From: BD2-11 sp965221785
GTDB taxonomy: Bacteria; Gemmatimonadota; Gemmatimonadetes; Longimicrobiales; Gaopeijiaceae
Assembly (NCBI GenBank): GCA_965221785.1
Contig: CBDCSR010000003.1
Coordinates: 1,240,001 to 1,304,000, forward strand
Length of the DNA stretch: 64,000 nucleotides
Direction: 5' to 3'
In this document: piece after piece, positions 8,501 to 16,124 of the stretch
Layout of the letters: every line of letters begins with the position of its first letter
How positions within the stretch are numbered: the stretch's first letter is position 1
Translations under genes and position numbers: made by a program
Notes under the pieces: generated by a model
What the model saw: the letters and a program-made list of their open reading frames with translations, nothing else
What the model was told of the DNA's origin: nothing
The model's database searches: none

Positions 8501-10038
8501 TCAACACGGGGTCCAGGGCCACCACGTTCTCGCACACCGAGCTGCTGCCGGGGAGCGTGCGCCACTACCGCGTCTCGGCGATCAACCGGGTGGGTGCCGG
8601 CGCGGCATCGGCGAGCGCGTCGGCCCAGACCGACGACCCCATCGGGCGCGCGGGGCGGCTCAACACGCGCGTGCTGCCGCACGTGGCGGCGGCGATGACC
8701 TCGAGCACCGTCTCGGCGATCGCCCGCCGGGTCGACGCAGTGGCCAACGGGATGGGCATGGAGCGGCGTGTGGAGACGAACGGGCTCTCGTCGATGGCCG
8801 CGAGCCTGTCCGCGCCGGACGCGGGCGGCCTCGGCCTCGCCCAGGGCGACCAGGCTGGCTTGGCCGCGCTCTTCGGCGGCACCTCCTTTACGATGCCCTT
8901 CGGCGCTCCCTCCGCGCCGCAGCAGTCCGCGACGGGCACGCAACTGGCGAGCTGGGGCGCGGGCGAGTACCACCACCTCGGCGAACCCGGCCAGAGCGCC
9001 CTCGACTGGAAGGGCAACATGGTGAGCGCCCACGCCGGCATCGACGCGCGCGTGGGACCCGACATCCTGGCGGGCGTCGCGGGCTCGTATTCCTCGGGCA
9101 GCTTCGACTTCACCGACAAGACCGGCGCCAGTCCGGTGCGGGGCACCTACGGCACCACCATGGCCAGCGTGCATCCCTACCTGGCATGGTTCTCGGGCGC
9201 GGGCGCCGCCTCGGTTTGGGGCTCGGCGGGACTCGGCCGGGGCGACATCGAGGTCGACGACGCGCGCGAGGGACTGCGCACCAGCCCCGCGAGCCTGCTG
9301 ACGGGGGCGGGGGGCGCGAGCTACCGGCTGCTCACGCGCGACGCGGGCGGCGTGCGCCTCAAGGCCGAGGGCTGGTACGGCCAAGTCAAGGTCGGCGGCA
9401 CCCAGCAGATCGACTCGGTCACGCTGAACATGCAGCGCGGCAAGCTCGGCCTGGAACTGACGCAGGGCTTCAGCACCGGCGCCGGGAACGAGATGGCGGT
9501 CGTGCTCGAGGGCGGGATGCGCTACGACGACGGCGACGGCATAAACGGCACCAGCGCGGAAGTCGGCGGCGGCCTCCGCTACACCAACTCAGGATTGGGG
9601 CTGACCGCGGAGGGCCGCGGCAGGTTCGTGATCTCGGCGCGCGCCGGCTACGAGGAATGGGGCGTCGGCGGCACGCTGATGTTCGACCCGGCGGCGCGCG
9701 GCGAGGGGCTCTCGATCCGGGTGGCGCCCTCGTACGGCGACCACACGAGCGGGGTGAACCAGCTCTGGGAGCGCGGGGTGACCGGCGCGGTGGGCGGCCA
9801 CGGCCCGGGCATGGGCCCCAACGTGGACGGCGAGGTCGCCTACGGCATCGCCGGCTTCCAGGGCACGCCCTACAGCGGCTTCTACCTCGGCCAGGGCGGC
9901 ACGCGCGCCTTCTCGAGCGGCGTGCGCTACGAGCTCGGCGCGGGCGTCGGGGTGCGCCTCGAGGGCACGCGGCGCGAGAGCGGACCCGGGGCGGCCCGGC
10001 ACGCGGTCGGGATCCGCGGACGGATCAGCTTCCGCTAG
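5590..10038 (+). CDS. FN3-1: ten-repeat fibronectin type III autotransporter-like outer-membrane protein
   Basis: 1,482 aa. AAGGAGG lies 8 bases before the ATG, and the first about 30 residues form a signal peptide (LPARSLMVAVAVVCGIPADA). About ten FN3 domains follow (residues 37-1,010), each with the 'P..L.A...g...I.L.W..P....G...I.GYrIe' opening and a YyRV.AiN strand. After a linker, residues about 1,110-1,482 are rich in alternating Gly/aromatic strands and end in RISFR, like an autotransporter beta-barrel with a C-terminal aromatic. The likely role is a surface adhesin with a self-translocating barrel. It starts 94 bases after LRR1 and ends 16 bases before TnpB1, so co-transcription is likely. 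The barrel end is identical to that of FN3-2, whereas repeats 1-5 differ strongly. Confidence 0.88.
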   Translation: MTRNKLGLPARSLMVAVAVVCGIPADALHGQVLSAPTNLTATPLSATSIELTWTPSTSAVTGYRIETSPTGSGSTWTLRRNTGVTNSYTDSDRDPGTTLYYRVAAINGEERSAYSNVVRGTTRGSTGTAGAPGNLSAVAPGPTIIDLSWDEPSLIPTGKTISGYQVDMSTDGGINFTRLTSTVQTSYRHSGLTAGTTRHYRVRALYSDNTPGPWTSTQHATTPATGIPGAPQNLTATAAGPSAINLGWDAPSSNGGSAITGYRIEWSADGGNPWRFLVTTSQTNYQHTGLTAGTTRHYRVRAENAANRSGPWTDTESATTTAGIPGVPRNLTARAVGGSAIDLEWTAPASVAGSAPVTGYNIEWSADGSSSWTPLVRNHNDTGYRHDGLDPGTTRYYRVAAVNRHGRGPWTEDRVSATTSRLPGRPTRLTAEAQGPSEIELNWTAPSLGGGSITGYRIEWSSTGRSRWQSLVANTRNARTTYTDTRLDPGTTRYYRVAAINSAGTGPWSDDASATTEVTVPGAPTSLRATAPIGVEGSTQIRLTWRPPSSNGGSPITGYRIEWAVTRGGPWRFLVPGPTGTATTYLHTGLAPNTTRFYRVRALNAEGQGDPSNAIPGKTNAAPPTQPRNLRARATGPTSITLAWEAPAGDGGERITGYTIQARGPSDGNWITIPRNTGSTATTFEHTGLQPATAYRYRVAAINRVGTGQWSFEASTSTYAQAPGAPVGLTARAVGTSRIDLSWSAPRNTGGAPIFGYRIEASDDQRRTWRIVRRSTNSKGTTFSDVNLQPATTRYYRVAAINTAGTGPYSNFTSATTEATVPGAPRSLDAEPDGTSRIELSWLAPTRDGGSRITGYRIEVSEDGGTRWTDLVTNSHNTRTTYVHTGLEPATRQHYRVSAINRIGVSRASRVASAITDATVPDAPTGLVATDVSPTQIDLFWLAPAYDGGAPVTGYRIEVSENGTAWTDLVVNTGSRATTFSHTELLPGSVRHYRVSAINRVGAGAASASASAQTDDPIGRAGRLNTRVLPHVAAAMTSSTVSAIARRVDAVANGMGMERRVETNGLSSMAASLSAPDAGGLGLAQGDQAGLAALFGGTSFTMPFGAPSAPQQSATGTQLASWGAGEYHHLGEPGQSALDWKGNMVSAHAGIDARVGPDILAGVAGSYSSGSFDFTDKTGASPVRGTYGTTMASVHPYLAWFSGAGAASVWGSAGLGRGDIEVDDAREGLRTSPASLLTGAGGASYRLLTRDAGGVRLKAEGWYGQVKVGGTQQIDSVTLNMQRGKLGLELTQGFSTGAGNEMAVVLEGGMRYDDGDGINGTSAEVGGGLRYTNSGLGLTAEGRGRFVISARAGYEEWGVGGTLMFDPAARGEGLSIRVAPSYGDHTSGVNQLWERGVTGAVGGHGPGMGPNVDGEVAYGIAGFQGTPYSGFYLGQGGTRAFSSGVRYELGAGVGVRLEGTRRESGPGAARHAVGIRGRISFR

Positions 10039-10054
10039 GGGAGGGACGACCGTC

Positions 10055-11137
10055 GTGGCAGTCGAGCAACCGGGCGCGTCCGGCGCGCGCGCGGCCCCGC
10101 CGAACGGGAGCGTGCGCTACGTCGGCTGGCAGTGCCGCCTGTACCCGAACCGGCCGCAGGCGCGCCTGCTCGCCCTGTGCAGGGAGGGGCTACGCGAGCT
10201 GTCCAACGAGCTGCTCGGCGCCTCGAACCTGAAGTATTCCAGGACGGGGCGGCACATGACGGGCAGGGAGTTCCGCGCGGCCGCCCAGGACTGGTGCCGC
10301 CGCAGGGCGAACCGCGACCCGTTCCCGTCCACCGCCATCTACCAGGTCGCGGCCGACGTGCACGCCGCGTTCCGCAACTGGCACGCCAGGCCCCGGGCGC
10401 GCCAGGGGCTGCCGAGGTTCAAGCCCGAGGGACGCGCGCCCGGGATCTACGTGGCCAGCGCCGGCACCCGCTTCGACGGCGCCCGCGTCCGCCTCCCGAA
10501 GTTCGGCTGGATGCGCTGGCGCGGCGGGAGCCTGCCCGCCCGCCGGCTCGAGGGCCCCAAGACCCGCACGACGCTCGGCATGGTGTACGGCCGCGTCTGG
10601 CGCGACGCCGGCGAACGCTGGATGCTCTCGTGCGTGTTCGAGTGCGGCCCGGCCGACGCCCCCGCGCCGACGGCCGGGGTCGCGGTGGTGCGCGGGGACG
10701 GCGCCCGCGTCGCCGTCGAGCTCGACGGCAGGCCCGTCGAGGTCCCGGCGCCGGACGAGCGGTCCGACGCCGACAGGCGGCGCATGCGGCGCCTCCAGCG
10801 CCGCCTGAGCCGGTGCGCGGAAGGCTCGAAGCGGCGCGCGCGCCTGCTCGAACGGTTCCGCAACGTCGCCAGGAACGTCAGGAACCGCGAGCGCGACCGC
10901 CACCACAAGCTCACCACCCGGGTCGTCCTCGCCGCCGGCACGATCGTCGTCGAGGGCGTCCGGGGCGAGATGCTGCGCCAGCTCGAGTACAAGGCACGGT
11001 GGCGCGGCCGCCAACTTCAGGTACGGCGAGGCCCGCCGGAACCGGAGGCGCGCAAGCGCCCCGAACGCGCGCGGAGACCGGCACCTCCGGTCCGGTCCGC
11101 GAAACGCGAATCGTCGAACGAAGGCCGGAGAGTTTGA
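10055..11137 (+). CDS. TnpB1: nuclease-dead TnpB-like RNA-guided protein (TldR-like)
   Basis: 360 aa from GTG, with GGGGAGGGA upstream. The N-terminal half is TnpB: YVGWQCRLYPNRPQ (helix-turn-helix start), VAADVHAAFRNW, GLPRFKPEG, RLPKFGWMRWRGG. The Arg-rich linker RRLQRRLSR..RNVARNVRNRERDRHHKLTTRVV and the 'LRQLEYKARWRGR' strand are also kept. At the first RuvC site the usual GIDLG is AGVAVV, so the catalytic Asp is gone. The RuvC Glu survives in TIVVEGV. The protein stops soon after QVRRGPP with a basic tail, so the CxxC zinc finger and the final Asp are absent. It should therefore bind RNA/DNA without cutting. No TnpA is nearby. Its 3' end overlaps a structured RNA (11,071-11,156). The gene is identical to TnpB2. 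Confidence 0.85.
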   Translation: MAVEQPGASGARAAPPNGSVRYVGWQCRLYPNRPQARLLALCREGLRELSNELLGASNLKYSRTGRHMTGREFRAAAQDWCRRRANRDPFPSTAIYQVAADVHAAFRNWHARPRARQGLPRFKPEGRAPGIYVASAGTRFDGARVRLPKFGWMRWRGGSLPARRLEGPKTRTTLGMVYGRVWRDAGERWMLSCVFECGPADAPAPTAGVAVVRGDGARVAVELDGRPVEVPAPDERSDADRRRMRRLQRRLSRCAEGSKRRARLLERFRNVARNVRNRERDRHHKLTTRVVLAAGTIVVEGVRGEMLRQLEYKARWRGRQLQVRRGPPEPEARKRPERARRPAPPVRSAKRESSNEGRRV

Positions 11138-11156
11138 GTTCGCCGAAGGCCGGAAC
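11071..11156 (+). ncRNA. Candidate omega-RNA scaffold overlapping the 3' end of TnpB1
   Basis: Hairpin A pairs GACCGG (11,076-11,081) with CCGGTC (11,087-11,092). Hairpin B pairs TCGTCGAAC (11,111-11,119) with GTTCGCCGA (11,138-11,146), one mismatch, and holds the TnpB1 stop codon in its loop. GGCCGGAAC (11,148-11,156) ends the part shared with the third locus. TnpB omega-RNAs are known to come from this position, with the guide directly 3'. The candidate guide here begins CGACTCAATAACACGC. Compensatory changes against 36,865-36,946 support an RNA fold; no transcript evidence is available. Confidence 0.6.
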
Positions 11157-11375
11157 CGACTCAATAACACGCGCGGAAACGGTCTGGCCAGCCGGGCCCG
11201 CGCGGCCACCACCGCGACGGGGAGGCGCCCACCGCCGGCCGGGTGGCGCGATTACCGGACGTTTACGGATCCGCCGTGCCGATCCTTATCGTTCGATCTT
11301 CCCGTCCCTTCCATTCGCCCACCCACCCTTGCCCCGGCTGCGCCGCCGCCCACGTCACCTGCGAGGGACGTGGTG

Positions 11376-12488
11376 TCAGAACGAATCCCCGTCACGCCGC
11401 CGCCCCTCGACCACCTCCACTACGAATGCGCCCCACCTCCGCAAGGCGCCGCGCTTCTCGTGCAAGAGGTAACGATCGCGGTCCCCCGTGTACCTCGCGA
11501 ATCCGAGGGTCGCTTCCTTGTGGCCGAGTACCGCGTCGGCGACATGGCCCGGGATCGCGAGACCACCGTCATTTTCGGCACGGACAGCGTGTGTGCGGAA
11601 AGTCGTGCGGAAATCGTGGGCGGTCCAGCGAGGGATCCGTGTCCTCCTACGAACCCGGGACAGCGCGCCGGCCATGTTCGTCAAATGCGGTCTCTTCGCC
11701 CTCGCCCGCGACGGAAACACCCAAACATCCGAGCGGGCCGTATCCCTCAACTCGGTGATGACTTCAAAGGCTTCGGTCGAGAGTGGAACAACGTGGGTCC
11801 GGTTTCCCTTGAAGTGCTCGGCGGGAATCGTCCACAGGTCGCCTTTGATTACATCCCATCGCAACGCACACACGGAGCCGATCCGCTGACCCGTCAGGAG
11901 CGCGAGACGGAAGACTCCGCGTGTGGCCCGGGTTTCTTCTCCGGTCGCTTCCCAGACCGCCGTGATTTCATCTCGGCTGAGGTAACGATCCCTCCCCAGC
12001 TCAGCAGCCGGAGGCTCCACCAAGTGCGCGGGATTCGCCTCCAGGCTCGGAAACCCCCTTCGCAGTCCATCGTTGAAGATCAACCGGACGAGGCTGAGCG
12101 TCCGATTCGCGACGATTGGCGCCCCTCGCTTCGCAATGTCCTCGACCAGGCGGACCACCTCCTGCCGAGTGATCCCCGCAGCCTCGCGATGGCCCCATTT
12201 GGGCATCAGTTCCTTGTAGAGGAGCCGCGCCCGCTCCCGCTGCGTCGTCTCTCGAGTTCGCATCGATCGAGCCTCCAGCACTTCCTCCGCGAGCCGCTTG
12301 AAACTGCGACGGCCGTCCCTACGGTCCGCCCGCTCCTTCGCCGGATCTTCTCCCGCGTCCGCCTGTCTTTGCACCTCCCGCGTGGGTATGGGTCGACGGT
12401 ATGAAGGATGTCTACGCCCTCCACCGGCGTCCCTCTTCGATGACGGACCCCGATCAGCGGCTGGGACCATGATCGCGCTTTGGCCCAC
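11376..12488 (-). CDS. Tyrosine recombinase / P4-type phage integrase
   Basis: 370 aa at the 5'-most start. A core-binding region (SFKRLAEEVLEARSMRTRETTQ.. to NPAHLVEPP) is followed by the catalytic domain. This carries Arg in LTGQRIGSVCALRW, HxxR as HDFRTTFRTH, LGHKEA and a Tyr in ARYTGDRDRYL, so the catalytic residues look complete. The first about 50 residues do not look like the usual arm-binding domain. Another frame (12,380-12,541) encodes GVRHRRGTPVEGVDILHTVDPYP, which would fit better, so a frameshift near 12,385 may have broken the N-terminus. Its 3' end lies about 110 bp from the left inverted repeat, inside the spacer between the arms. It may have inserted the spacer or may invert it; neither is shown. 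Confidence 0.8.
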   Translation of the reverse strand: MGQSAIMVPAADRGPSSKRDAGGGRRHPSYRRPIPTREVQRQADAGEDPAKERADRRDGRRSFKRLAEEVLEARSMRTRETTQRERARLLYKELMPKWGHREAAGITRQEVVRLVEDIAKRGAPIVANRTLSLVRLIFNDGLRRGFPSLEANPAHLVEPPAAELGRDRYLSRDEITAVWEATGEETRATRGVFRLALLTGQRIGSVCALRWDVIKGDLWTIPAEHFKGNRTHVVPLSTEAFEVITELRDTARSDVWVFPSRARAKRPHLTNMAGALSRVRRRTRIPRWTAHDFRTTFRTHAVRAENDGGLAIPGHVADAVLGHKEATLGFARYTGDRDRYLLHEKRGALRRWGAFVVEVVEGRRRDGDSF

Positions 12489-12541
12489 GCGGGCGCGTCA
12501 CATCCAGCGGCCGCGCGACCTCGCGGCGAGCGTCCCGACAT

Positions 12542-13706
12542 GGTCGATCCAGCTTGTCACTTGCTCGTCGAGCCGCTCGACTCGCTGCACCTGGGTAGTC
12601 GCGGATCAGTTCACCCGGATCCGTCTCGTGTTCAAGCCCGGCCCGCAGTCTGGATGCCTCGATGTACCCTCCATGGCCCGGTTGCTGCGCCCTCGCTCGA
12701 TCCGGGTCGTCCGGGCGGCTCCAGTCGTGCTCTTGGCTGAAGGTGTCGCTCAGCGGATCGAAGCTAGCCGCGCCACGCGATGTTGAGGCTCCGGCCCGTC
12801 CGGAGACCGCGCAGCACGGCGAGGATGTTGGCGCGGACGCCGCCGTCCCGCTCGCGGTGCACGACCGCCGTCCAAGGGAGCCGAGCAGGCCGGTGTGCGA
12901 TTGGCTGAGGCTACCGCTTGGAGCCTCAAGGACCGTAGGCTCTCAAGTGATTCGGGCACGCGTTGCCCTCTGGATGGTCCGAAGTGCAACGGGAACAATG
13001 GAACCCACCTCTGGCATCCTGAGCCAGTCATGCCGTACCTGAGCCTCTAGTTGCCTCTCCTGCTCGTCATGTACACTCCTTCCATGTGCGTGTCCAGAAA
13101 CAGTTGGCGCGGCTCGTCGTGGGGTGAGTCGCGTCGGACATACGCCTGCGCGGGCAAGCAGCGGCGGTCATGGTCCGCTCCGGCTAGGTCTCGCCATGAG
13201 CGGTCGGTCCGTCAGATCCGGCATTGGCCCAGCATGGCGCGGCTCTCCCGCTCGATGGTCGCCCGCAATTCGGCCTGCTCCCGGGTTCGCACGCGCGCTT
13301 GGGCGTGGATCGCAACAGGGGGTAACGACATGGGGCACGGCCCCGTAATTTGTCGCCCCCCGTGAGGGATCGTGGGTCGCAACTTGGCACCAACGCGTCG
13401 CGGCAGGGTTGGCGTCGATCTGACGGAGTCACGTCGCCTTGCTCAGAACGCAGGCGTGGCCTTCATTGGTGTGACACTAGGGGCGATCCCGTTCGACGTT
13501 GCAGGTGACCTGCTCCGGGGAGTGTTACCGAGCATACCGCTGGATGCATCGGGCCGATCTCGAATGGATCCATCGCGAGCGACAGGAACCTAATAGGGCC
13601 GCAGGCGAGATCGACCCAACCGGCGCACATCCTGCATTTGCGCATCTCGCGGGGCCTGCTGACCTTGGATGAGGTTGGCACCGCAACCCTTGGGGGAAAC
13701 AACCTG
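12542..13706. other. About 1.2 kb with no supportable gene
   Basis: Only short ORFs lacking family signatures or ribosome sites occur on either strand. Composition is still GC-rich. It separates the integrase from PPK2 and is probably degenerate DNA. No tRNA that could serve as an attachment site was recognised. Confidence 0.5.
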
Positions 13707-14651
13707 ATGAACGTCCGGGAGAGCATCGTGAGCGACGGCACGACCGAGCGAAACAGCGACCAAGCTCGCGATGCCGCTGCGCCCATCGAGGACCCCCAAG
13801 GTAGGGTTGTCGTCGAGCGGGTCTTCCGTGACGGCGTCTATCCCTACCGCGACAAGATGAAGCGGAAGGAATACGAGCGGCAGAAGGCCCTACTGCAGGT
13901 CGAGCTGCTGAAGGTCCAGCGTTGGGTGAGACGGTCCAAGAGCAAGGTCGTCATCCTGTTCGAGGGACGCGACGCCGCCGGCAAGGGCGGCACCATCAAG
14001 CGGTTCATGGAGCATCTGAACCCTCGTGGGGCGCGCGTCGTCGCACTCGACAAGCCCGGCGACGTCGAGCGGGGCCAGTGGTACTTCCAGCGCTATGTCC
14101 GGCACCTGCCGACCGCCGGGGAAATGGTGCTCTTCGACCGTTCCTGGTACAACCGCGCCGGGGTGGAGCGCGTCATGGGATTCTGCACGGGGCAGGAATA
14201 CCTTGAGTTCCTGCGCCAGTGCCCGGAACTGGAGCGCATGCTGGTCAACAGCGGCATCCTGCTCTTCAAGTTCTACTTCTCGGTGTCGCAGGACGAACAG
14301 GCGCACCGCTTCGAGCGCCGCAATACCGACCCGCTCAAGCAATGGAAATTATCTCCGGTCGACCTGGCGTCGCTGAACAAGTGGGACGAATACACGCAGG
14401 CCAAGGAAGCGATGTTCTTCTACACGGACACGGCGGATGCGCCCTGGACGGTGATCAAGTCGGACGACAAAAAGCGCGCGCGCATCGCGGCGATGCAGTT
14501 CTTGCTTTCCCGGCTGGCCTATCCGGACAAGGACCGCGAGGTCGTGACCGGCCCCGACCCCTTGATCGCGGGGTCGGCCACCGTGGTGGTGAGCCGTGAC
14601 AAGCCGATGTCGGCCGACGCGGGCGAGCCGGGCGCCGTGACCGGCCGATAG
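13707..14651 (+). CDS. ppk2: Polyphosphate kinase 2 family protein
   Basis: 314 aa from the ATG giving MNVRESIVSDG, with GGGGGA upstream; a longer start at 13,638 has no support. It carries the PPK2 Walker A FEGRDAAGKGGTIKRF, the WYFQRYVRHLP segment and the Walker B/lid DRSWYNRAGVERVMG. It then has FKFYFSVSQDEQAHRFERR, WKLSPVDLASLNKWDEYTQAKEAMF and a conserved DDKKRARI stretch. PPK2 enzymes transfer phosphate between polyphosphate and nucleotides in the cytoplasm. The one-domain length fits class I. It sits alone in the 9-kb spacer between the two surface-gene arms. Confidence 0.93.
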   Translation: MNVRESIVSDGTTERNSDQARDAAAPIEDPQGRVVVERVFRDGVYPYRDKMKRKEYERQKALLQVELLKVQRWVRRSKSKVVILFEGRDAAGKGGTIKRFMEHLNPRGARVVALDKPGDVERGQWYFQRYVRHLPTAGEMVLFDRSWYNRAGVERVMGFCTGQEYLEFLRQCPELERMLVNSGILLFKFYFSVSQDEQAHRFERRNTDPLKQWKLSPVDLASLNKWDEYTQAKEAMFFYTDTADAPWTVIKSDDKKRARIAAMQFLLSRLAYPDKDREVVTGPDPLIAGSATVVVSRDKPMSADAGEPGAVTGR

Positions 14652-14693
14652 CTCCCATCGCAAGCAAACTCGGGAGCCCTCCTCCAAGGAAAC

Positions 14694-14864
14694 GTGTTGG
14701 CCGCCGCGAACTTCGGCTCCGCGCTGGAGGAGACCCGACGCCTGCGCAGGTCGGTCGAGACGATGAACGACAGGCTTTCGCTGCTGGAAGAACGTCAGGA
14801 CTTCACCAAACGGCCCGGGAAACCCGTTTCCGTTTGTGGTGCCCTCCATTTCTCTGCACGGTAG
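14694..14864 (+). CDS. Small coiled-coil ORF, probable remnant
   Basis: 56 codons from GTG (next codon TTG) with CCTCCAAGGA upstream. The peptide LEETRRLRRSVETMNDRLSL is a short amphipathic heptad segment typical of small envelope or DNA-binding coiled coils; no family can be named. The last about 15 residues look like unselected sequence, so it may be a truncated gene. Confidence 0.35.
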   Translation: MLAAANFGSALEETRRLRRSVETMNDRLSLLEERQDFTKRPGKPVSVCGALHFSAR

Positions 14865-14922
14865 TCCAGCAACTCTTAGACGCGCTTGACGACCGTGGCC
14901 ACATGTAGCTACGCTAGCTGTC

Positions 14923-15216
14923 ATGCGATCAATCGGAATCAGGGCGCTGAACAGCAGGCTCAGCGAGTATGTGCGGCTGGCAGCCGGCGGGGAGACCGTG
15001 CTCGTCACGGATCGAGGCCGGGTTGTGGCCGAAATCGGTCCCCCGCAAGAGGCGAGGAGTCCCGTCCTGGCGGACGCGATGCTCGCCGACGCGGTGCGGA
15101 AGGGCTGGCTGACGCCCGCTCTCTCTCCCGGATCCGAGCCCCCCCGGGGCGGTCCTCCGGAGGCCGCGTTGTCCGTGTTGCTCGGTGAACTGGCGGGCGA
15201 CCGAAGCGACCGGTGA
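14923..15216 (+). CDS. Phd/YefM-type antitoxin
   Basis: 97 aa. MRSIGIRALNSRLSEYVRLA..GETVLVTDRGRVVAEIGPP is the classic Phd/YefM DNA-binding fold. The C-terminal part is a poorly conserved toxin-neutralising tail. The stop overlaps the toxin start by 4 bases (GTGA), the usual coupling. It should repress its own promoter together with the toxin. Confidence 0.88.
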   Translation: MRSIGIRALNSRLSEYVRLAAGGETVLVTDRGRVVAEIGPPQEARSPVLADAMLADAVRKGWLTPALSPGSEPPRGGPPEAALSVLLGELAGDRSDR

Positions 15217-15602
15217 TCTACATCGACACGTCGGTTGCTCTGGCCCATCTGTTCGCGGAGGACCGGCGGCCCCCAGCTTTGTTCTGGACCGAAACCCTCG
15301 TGTCGAGCCGTCTGCTTGAGTACGAGGTCTGGACCCGCCTGCACGCCCGGAAGGCGACTCAGGCGCGGGCCGAGGCCGCGCGGGAGGTGATCGCCCGCAT
15401 CTCGCTGCTGGAGCTGGCTCCCCCGGTATTGGCCCGCGCGCTCGATCCGTTCCCGGTGTCCGTGCGCACGCTCGACGCGCTGCACCTCGCATCCTGCCGG
15501 TTCCTTCGGGACCGGGGCCAGCGCGTCGAACTCGCCAGCTATGATCGTCGGATGGCGGACGCCGCCCGCGCCCTCGGCATCGCGGTGCGGGACCTACCCT
15601 GA
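15213..15602 (+). CDS. vapC: VapC-type PIN-domain toxin
   Basis: 129 aa from GTG overlapping the antitoxin stop. It has the PIN acidic residues: Asp in MIYIDTSVALAHLF, Glu in SRLLEYEVWTRL, Asp in TLDALHLA and Asp in ASYDRRM. These proteins are Mg-dependent ribonucleases that cut tRNA or rRNA when the antitoxin is lost. The pair may stabilise the spacer region. Confidence 0.92.
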   Translation: MIYIDTSVALAHLFAEDRRPPALFWTETLVSSRLLEYEVWTRLHARKATQARAEAAREVIARISLLELAPPVLARALDPFPVSVRTLDALHLASCRFLRDRGQRVELASYDRRMADAARALGIAVRDLP

Positions 15603-15701
15603 TGGCTGGTGAGGATCCAGCCGGGGACCTCCAAAGAAGAGCGCGACGGACAGGGAGATCAAGGACATGAGAGAGAGGCAGGACAGCCAGGGGCAACCTG
15701 A

Positions 15702-15881
15702 ATGAGTGGGATCGGGTGGGAGGAGACGCTGCCGGTTGAGCTGTGGATGGACCCGGAAACTGGTCAGGTAACGGCGGTGGTGGCGCTGCCCCGCGACCGA
15801 TGGCTCAAGGCGCTGGAACTGGGTCTGGACAGAGAGCGAGGGCTTCGAAGCGTGAGTGGAAAGCCTCAGCGCGGGGAGTGA
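15702..15881 (+). CDS. Small hypothetical protein
   Basis: 59 codons, starting MSGIGWEETLPVELWMDPET. No strong ribosome site. The hydrophilic peptide with 'MDPETGQVTAVVALPRDRWL' looks protein-like, but no family is recognised. It lies between the toxin gene and IS481-type ends and could be the head of a gene cut by the IS. Confidence 0.35.
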   Translation: MSGIGWEETLPVELWMDPETGQVTAVVALPRDRWLKALELGLDRERGLRSVSGKPQRGE

Positions 15882-16035
15882 AGGCCTCCTCGACCACCAG
15901 ACCGCCAAAAAGTAGTTCGTAATCCGAGCAAGAAGTCACGTAAATCCAATCAGGACTGCACGATCTGCCGCACTTTGCGGCGAAGCGACCTCTGGGTTTG
16001 CGGAGTCGGAATCGCCTGGCGGCAGGCCGACAATC

Positions 16036-16124
16036 TGTTGTAGAACGGTAATCACCTGACCTGCGGCGGAGACCGGGTAGCCACCGTCCCCCTTTCTTGG
16101 GCAGTCTGTCAGGCGATTGCTACA
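16036..16124. mobile_element. Pair of inward-facing IS481-type ends, 89 bp (solo remnant or MITE-like)
   Basis: 16,036-16,060 reads TGTTGTAGAACGGTAATCAC plus CTGAC and is the exact reverse complement of 19,458-19,482. At 16,108-16,124 a diverged opposite end (GTCAGGCGATTGCTACA) follows, preceded by GCCACCGTCCCC as in the other right ends. Two ends so close together with no gene between suggest a collapsed element. Confidence 0.6.

Larger units (their letters stand above)
9232..11263 (+). repeat. Left copy of a 2,032-bp apparently identical inverted repeat
   Basis: It pairs with 20,233-22,264 on the other strand (coordinates sum to 31,496). Translations in all frames of both strands match between copies, and the nearest differences found by eye are at 9,231 and 11,264. 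It covers the last about 270 codons of the FN3 barrel, the whole TnpB-like gene and its RNA element, plus about 125 bp. Confidence 0.85.

Noticed and set aside
5590..10038. Diversity-generating retroelement acting on FN3 or LRR domains
   Set aside because: No reverse transcriptase or template-repeat pair was found; the FN3 variation is spread over whole domains, not adenine positions.
10055..11137. An active IS200/IS605 insertion sequence
   Set aside because: No TnpA, no left-end hairpins upstream (the FN3 stop is 16 bp away), and two of the three RuvC acidic sites are missing.
13051..13593. Short ORFs of 70-130 codons on both strands between the integrase and PPK2
   Set aside because: No ribosome sites, motifs or protein-like composition.
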